A stretch of DNA of 64,000 nucleotides from Chelonoidis abingdonii (Eukaryota; Chordata; Testudines; Testudinidae), in contig NC_133774.1 in the NCBI RefSeq assembly GCF_003597395.2, forward strand, positions 44,235,290 through 44,299,289, in the 5' to 3' direction. The notes beneath the pieces were generated by a model, which saw nothing but the letters and a program-made list of their open reading frames with translations, was not told where the DNA came from and searched no databases. The first letter of the stretch is position 1; every line of letters starts with the position of its first letter. Position numbers and translations under genes: made by a program. This document shows positions 57,931-64,000 of the stretch, piece by piece.

Positions 57931-60900
57931 TTGGAAAGAGGAAAAAAGAGAGAAGTTGAATTCCACCAGAACACATGTGTCTGCTGAGGTAGAGAATGGG
58001 GGAATGAAGTGGAACTCTTAGACAACTTTTCAGATAAGCCAGGGGATAGAGAGACTCTTGACATTCTCTTCTCTCCCCTTTCCCATTTTCCCTTAGCTGT
58101 TTTTCTTCCCATTTCTGGTCTCCTCTTCACATGCCAGGAATGCAGGTTACCAGCCCAGCCACCTGCAGTACATATTTTTGGTTTCAGTGTGAGGAATTGC
58201 CTTAAGCCTCTCCTAAGAGAAGGTAAGACCTACCTGGCTAGTTGTGCCAGGGCTGGAGCCACAGGTTAGCAGTTAGTAAGCAGCTGTCAGCAGAGGAAAG
58301 AGTTGATCACAACTGCATCAGCACTAGAGGGGCATCTCTCTGCAAGAGGACTGTAATCATCCTCTACTGCCTACGTTCCCCGCAACAATGGCCAAGCATA
58401 AAAATATCCCTGATCATTTCCCAAAAATCTAGACTCTGACAAACTGGGACTATTGGCAGCTCTTCCCTTTATTTTATTCCTTACATTTTGACATCCGTCC
58501 TTCTTTTAGAAGAATGTCATCCTCTTTTAAAATGAACTGACCTAAAAAAGTAACCCCTAGATGCTTGCATTATGACAGTTAGTCAGATTCCAAAAAAGCT
58601 TTCCTTTAGCTTGTTGGAGATCGCTGTGGGTTATTTACTTACAGTGATTGGGGTGAGTGGCTGGATTTTAGCTTGACTGTGTATAAGATTAGTTCAAAAG
58701 TAAAATAATATATGGTATGCTTTTATACCTGTATAAAACGGTGGCCATTGTTCCACAGTGAACCTGAAGCCAGAATTGTTTGAATTCTTATTCTCTTTAC
58801 CCTTTCCATGACAACCTTTATGTTATGGTGATTTAATAAGTATAGAGCCTTTTTTGTTGTTTCATTTCATTCTTTCAATCTTATTTCCAAGTATTATGCT
58901 AGTTTATTAAGGCTTGTGTCTCTTAATATCCTTAAGCTACTAAATGTTACATGTGACCAGTATAATTAATAAATAAAAATAGTACTGCACTACATGGTAT
59001 ATGCTGTGATATGCAGTTGAAAAGATGTTGAACAGGTGAATAACAGCTCTAAAATGCTAACAGAATGGATCTCTGAGAAAACAAGTCCTGCTGTACTTTT
59101 TAGACTGTTCATGGTCACTATAGCTAATTGAACCTACTTTAGCTTTAAAGTGGAAATAGAGAGGGTGTCTCCCAAAACTTCTAAGGGTGGCAGCCTTATT
59201 CATCCTTTTTAAGCCTTGGAGCCTGCAGCCTCTTAGCCTTAGTCTTAAGTGATTTTGAAAATAAACAGCACTGAATGAAATCTGTGGGTTCTGGTCCAAT
59301 CCAGATCCTGTAGGAATTCCCAGTGGAGCACCCCTGCTGGTTTGTTTTCTCCGGTAAAACTGCCCAGCCCTGGCACTATCGGAATCCCCTTAGATCTCCC
59401 TTCCAAGGCAATGCAAAACTCCGTTTAATGATGCAGTCTAATATCACCCCTTGTGTCTTCAAAGTATACCTTCTTTTGTCTCTTCTTGGTGGAGAGAAGC
59501 GCACCATACGGGACTACTGCTCTGCCTCATCAGTAGGCAGTACTCATCCTTCCCTCACTGCAGCTGGCTTTTAGATTATCTGAGGGGGGTAGATAACTTC
59601 TCATAGGATTGCAGCAACGGTTCTTAGGGGTCCTAAAGTAATACAGAAGAGCTACTTTTTCATAAAGGCGTAAGGAAAATCAATGCATGCCTTATTTTAA
59701 TTTTATTCGTAAAATGTTGCTGTTGAGTTAGTGCAGAGCACTTGCTCACTTCTTACCCACTCTTATTGTCTGTGCATAGCAGTTAAAATACTAGGTAAAC
59801 TTTGCTCTTTAAGCCTCTCCACTGTGCATAGTTGACTCTCTAGTGTCTGTGTTCATAAAGACAATAAACTGTGGAGTCGTAGGCTGGCACATTTCATAAC
59901 AAGTTAAATATAACTTAAATTGAACTTCTCCAGTGTAAACAAAGTGGGCAGCTCCCATGTCTTACTAGAGACAGGTTGCTTCTCCTGAGGTGCTTGTCAG
60001 CTATACGTTTTTAATGTTATAGAAAATATAAATACCTTTTCTTTCCCAGAGCTGCTCTTATATTAGTAGTCTGTCTTGTGTCTACATAGCCAGCCTTTGC
60101 ATTCTGGCTTCCACAATAGGCTAGTCTCTCTAGATTTGTATTAGCAAATATAAGATTTTTGTTTGCAATAGATCTTCAAGTATACAGGGTTCCCTTTTAA
60201 TCTTTACCTTCCACTAAACCAATATGTTACACTGGCACAAAAATTAAGGGTTATGTTGCAGAACAGTGCTGTCGTCAGGACACACCGCAAAAGGCGGTGC
60301 CAGAGGCGTTTATAGTCCATATCCATCTTCATTATAAGTGTAAATTATTAATAATTTAGCATGTTGAAATGAAATCATTCTAAGTGATTAAAATGGATGC
60401 CAAATTTCCTGTGGAAAGCATGGCAAGCGATAGTCTGTCAATACCTCCGTCGCTCCCTACAGTTTTTTTTAAGCAATTAACCTTTGTTGCCAGTAATTAC
60501 TCATGTATTAGCACTATGCCCATGCGGAAGAAGATTCTTCTATGATAGCACACCTTGCAGTGTCATTCATTAGCCATTCTCTTCATTACCTTAGCAGGAA
60601 ACTTGCATTTAATGCTTCAGCTCTGAAATTCTGTCTGTCTTTAGTGTTTGTTTAAACACCCTTGATTAGTTAAGAATAAATATCCTTTCAATATGATGGT
60701 GGCTTCATAGGTATATGCAATGAATTCATGGTTTCAGTCCAGTTCTGTCAACATCACAGCTGGTACCCTTCTTGAAAGTCTTTTACAAAGAAGCCAAGGG
60801 TCAGGATGGTTTTCACTGCAGTCTCATGTTGTCCCTGCTCTGTGGATAAGTAGAGAATTTCAATTTCCAGAGCTGCAAACTTCACAGCTTTCACAAATGC

Positions 60901-63816
60901 TAGATACTACTTGTAAAACATTGAAGTGGGCTATACCAGATAAAAATCATCAAATGTTTAGGGATGAAAATATTTTTTGTAGTTATAAAGAAGTCATAGA
61001 TTCTTCTTTGCGTATAACAGGGCATACTGCATTTAAAGATTCATACAGTATTTGTTACAAAACTGTATTTTTTGTGTAATTGTGATAAGCTATTCTGAAT
61101 ACTGTAATAGAGATGTAGTGATTAAATTACAAGGTTTATTATAAAAAATAAAAAAATAATTTCTATTTTCACTTAAGCTATTTAGGTCTGTATCATGTTT
61201 GTCTTTCAGATTCTTGCACTGATCAGTCTTGGAGTTCATCAGCAGTTTAACCTCTCCTGTTTCCTTGAACATATTTTCTACTTAAATGTCATTCAGACCC
61301 CCTAGTTTAAGCTGTGTCTATTGTAGAGCCGCTTGGAAGTAAATCAATATTGCACTAACACAGATATGATAGAAAATAACAAACTGGCAGTTGTGATTTA
61401 TGGGATTATAATGTTAGGGAAGTTGTCTTTCATGTGTTATCTACCTCTCTTGGAGCCCTCTGCTTCTACCTCAACTTTTTCTTCCACCTTTGTGTTCCAA
61501 GCACTTGTGGATGGCAGTTTCTCTCTGCCATTCTTCTTCAATAGTCACACTAGCAGTTTTGTCATCTGCTTCATTGGCCCTGTTTTAACAAACTGCCCAA
61601 ATGGATTTGGTGTACCAAGAGTGGCAGCTGTTTCAGCAGCAACAGGGTTAGAATTCATTTAACTGAATCTTAGAAGTCAGTAGTTACACTGCACTCATGT
61701 GTTATGAGATTAATTTTATGTGATCCAATACAAATTATTTTTATGTAGCATCCTTCATCCATTATATCACAAAACCCTTTCACTGAGAGAGTCAATCCTA
61801 TGCTAAAGTGGAAAGTTTGGTTCTAAGGAGAAGTGACTCAGAGGGAAGAGGAGGTTAGGTCATTTTTCCTTACAGGGAACAGCAGAAATGAACAAGCAAT
61901 TCCCCAACCCTGTAAAGTTGAGAGAAGAGAAACAAGAAGCCAGGGTAGGAGGAGGGGAGTGAGTGGGCAGGGGAGTTGGTGGATATGAGAACAGGGAGGT
62001 AACGTGGAACCAGTCAACGATGAATTTGAAAGCCAAACAGGTAATTCTGATTTGGAATCAAAGATAAGTAGAGAGCAGTGACGGTGATCCAGGATGACGA
62101 TGATGTGATGTAATGTAAAATTACAACAAGACTATGGGTTGGAGATGGTTTTAAGGTGTTTTTATCAGTTTCTGTAATTACTCCCTTTCCAGACATGTAG
62201 GGTTCATAACTTCTCCCGGGTAATCTCTAAATTATGAGTCACACCTGCTGTCTGGCTTATTCACCCTTGGCAGGTCTCTTCTTTGTGAAAGGCATCCTTA
62301 TCAGGATATAAAGTCTGGATCCTATATAACTGTGTGTTGTGGGCACAGTTCTCTGTGTGGTTTACCGTGGTCTGTGCTGCCTGAAGTTACCATCTCTGTA
62401 GACTGTTCCAGTACTGTTCTGACTTTGTTCTGCTTGAGACAAATCTTTCTCCTGTCATTGCTGCCTCTGATCAACTAAGGTTTATCCTTTCAGATTTGGT
62501 TGGAGGGAAAATAATTGTTTTGAAAGACAATACAATGAAAGGGTAGGTTGATGCCCACATGGAGCTTGGAAGATAAAAGAAAATAGATAAGTTATTTTGT
62601 CCGCCTGAACTATCTCTGGGATGTTTGAAAGTTTTTTTGTATACTGAAAGTTGGTGTTACAGGGCCAAATGCAGCAAAATTGCTGGGATAGTTGGCAACC
62701 CTTTGCTTCCTCCACCATGAGTTCTCAACCTTTTTTTGTTCTTACAGCCCTGCTCACTTTGCATCATTCCCTGTAAATTTTCCACCCACACAGGTCCTCC
62801 TTAATGCAGGCCTTAATGGGGTGGAAGAGTCACATTTCTTAGGGTTACACTGCTGTAGGATGGATGACATAATTCAAAGTCTTTGTGAAACAGAATAAAA
62901 AATAAAGTTATGGTCACATCTAAGTAGAAGTTGCCCTTTCATGCAGTGATTCACATCTTACCTTATTATCAAGACAGCTAATGCAAGATGTCATCCTCTC
63001 TTCATTTTATTCTCTTTAAAAGAACATTTAAATCAGCATGGTAATAAATAAATTCTGCCTAAAGCCTCAATGACATCCAAGAATATCTCTTGAAAATAAG
63101 GCTTTATTGCATACATTCGCCCAATGACGACAATGCCACCCTAGTTTCCAGTATTGACTTAAAAAAAGTAAAGAGGGGGAACTGTAAAACAGAGCTGGGG
63201 TGAGGGGCTATTTGAATAAAATGTTTTTGGTAATGATTCCTACCTTTGTTTGTGGAAAAGGTGTCACTAACTTTTTGTCTGGAGAATATACTGGAATACT
63301 GAATACAGTCCTCATTTGCTTAGATTTGAATTTTTAGCAACACTATTTATTAAACTAATAATTTAAGCGATGCTACTTATATAGTTCCAATTAAATAACT
63401 AAATCACAGAGTCCTGTACTTGGACATAATTAGAGCTAAAGTTGATGAAAGAGTATTTTTAGTGAGATTTCTGGTAATTTCATACCTGTGAAATACTGAA
63501 GCAGTGTGTGGTTTTTTAAAATTAAATCACTGAAGTGCAAAAAAAGCCACTTTCATGCCACATTTCATGCTTGCCAAATTTTGATTAGCAGTAGGATAGT
63601 GATTATCTTTGAGATAAACATTTAGGTATTTAGAAGCACACTGTGACAGAGGGAGAGGATGTTTTAGATGTACATGATGATGGAGGAGCAACGTGAGAAG
63701 TTTGGGATACTTTCTTTGCATAATGATTTTATATTAACTGTACATAATATGGGAGTAGGTTAGTGGTGTATAGGAAACAGTAATATTGACACGCCTCGGA
63801 AGCCCTCCAGCATGTT
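57931..63816. other. Gene-free intronic stretch
   Basis: AT-rich with no recognised full repeat. The block 59290-59575 is GC-richer and holds an 83-codon frame without recognisable product. A 119-codon frame at 60720-61079 is listed separately. A TATATAACTG word at 62323-62332 stands in a somewhat GC-richer patch (62200-62470) that could be an eroded LTR, but I see no ends. Confidence 0.45.
60720..61079 (+). other. 119-codon open frame, unknown status
   Basis: An ATG-to-stop frame of unusual length for this AT-rich region. It starts MNSWFQSSSVN and ends YKTVFFV, with mixed polar and hydrophobic residues and no low complexity. TTTCAG lies at 60734-60739 inside its start, so a splice acceptor opening an exon at 60740 is possible, and AATAAA-like words follow at about 61146. 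I do not recognise a family, no membrane segment is evident, and it may be a chance frame or an old processed fragment. Confidence 0.2.
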
Positions 63817-64000
63817 AGGCCTGGTCTACACTACGCCGTTAAATCGATTTAAGCAGCATTAAATCGATTTAACGCACCCGTCCACACTACACCGCCCTGT
63901 AAATTGATTTAAAGGGCTCTTTAAATCGATTTATGTACTCCATCAAAATGACAGGAGTAACCCTAAAATCGATTTTACTAAATCGGAATTATGGTAGTGT
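63817..64000. mobile_element. ATCGAT-rich TIR element, cut by window edge
   Basis: Starts AGGCCTGGTCTACACTACGC, followed by alternating TTAAATCGATTTAA palindromes and CGTCCACACTACACCGC. It matches the element at 57471-57866 read from its other end. The right end is beyond the window. TTA precedes the left end. Confidence 0.9.

Noticed and set aside
61333..61662. 109-codon frame with hydrophobic stretches
   Set aside because: No recognised domain, no splice context, composition typical of chance frames in T-rich DNA.
1..64000. CRISPR arrays, tRNA or rRNA genes, operons
   Set aside because: None seen. The direct repeats are dispersed transposon pieces, and no cloverleaf or rRNA sequence was recognised.

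Overview
This window reads as AT-rich vertebrate genomic DNA, almost all intron or intergenic, with a repeat set I recognise from turtles (Testudines): CR1 LINEs, Penelope-like retroelement tails ending in the motif GTGGGT-ATTC-ACCCAC-GAAA, hAT-type non-autonomous elements with CAGGGG or CAGGGCCGG termini, TIR elements with GGCCTGGTCTACACTA ends and many ATCGAT palindromes, a CACCTCTACC/GATATAAC TIR element, and solo LTRs. The turtle assignment is pattern recognition; no database was searched. There is no sign of bacterial or viral coding density.

Host gene. One exon is well supported: a + strand first coding exon at 27550-27659 whose 30-codon product (starting MDMSDPN, ending RRTQ) matches the N-terminus I know for a short isoform of MAST4, a microtubule-associated serine/threonine kinase. 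An in-frame TGA lies just upstream of the ATG and the exon ends in phase 2, which is what the known next exon (CRTSNRKSL) needs. A second exon-like block of 81 bp lies upstream at 5548-5628 with good splice sites. It is open in two frames, and one of them is phase 2 to phase 2, so it could be an unrecognised MAST4 cassette. The rest of the window is then probably MAST4 5' introns and alternative promoter territory, with the long final stretch (27660-64000) a large intron.

Layout. 1-8400: sequence with few repeats, the 81-bp exon candidate, one short TIR element and a poly-C tract. 8400-9862: a hAT element with a perfect 8-bp target duplication nested in an older TIR element, then another decayed TIR element. 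11200-14370: a broken 3.2-kb retrotransposon of the R2-like type, with an N-terminal zinc finger and RT motifs A, B and C in different frames. 21195-23080: a 5'-truncated CR1 on the minus strand, itself interrupted. 26169-26569: a highly structured palindromic TIR element. 27550-27659: the MAST4 exon. 31585-34794: a CR1 3' end, ancient repeats and a second copy of the short TIR element. 36983-39040: a cluster of two solo LTRs and a hAT element. 43877-46175: three Penelope tails. 48375-49071: a short TIR element and a hAT. 52682-53767: a 1.06-kb inverted (palindromic) Penelope insertion flanked by a 14-bp target duplication. 56884-57930: decayed Penelope pieces interrupted by a TIR element. 63817-64000: the start of another TIR element cut by the window edge.

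Nothing here works as an operon or pathway. The points of interest are the MAST4 alternative 5' exons, the R2-like copy outside rDNA, the palindromic Penelope insertion, and hammerhead-ribozyme-like cores repeated in the Penelope tails.
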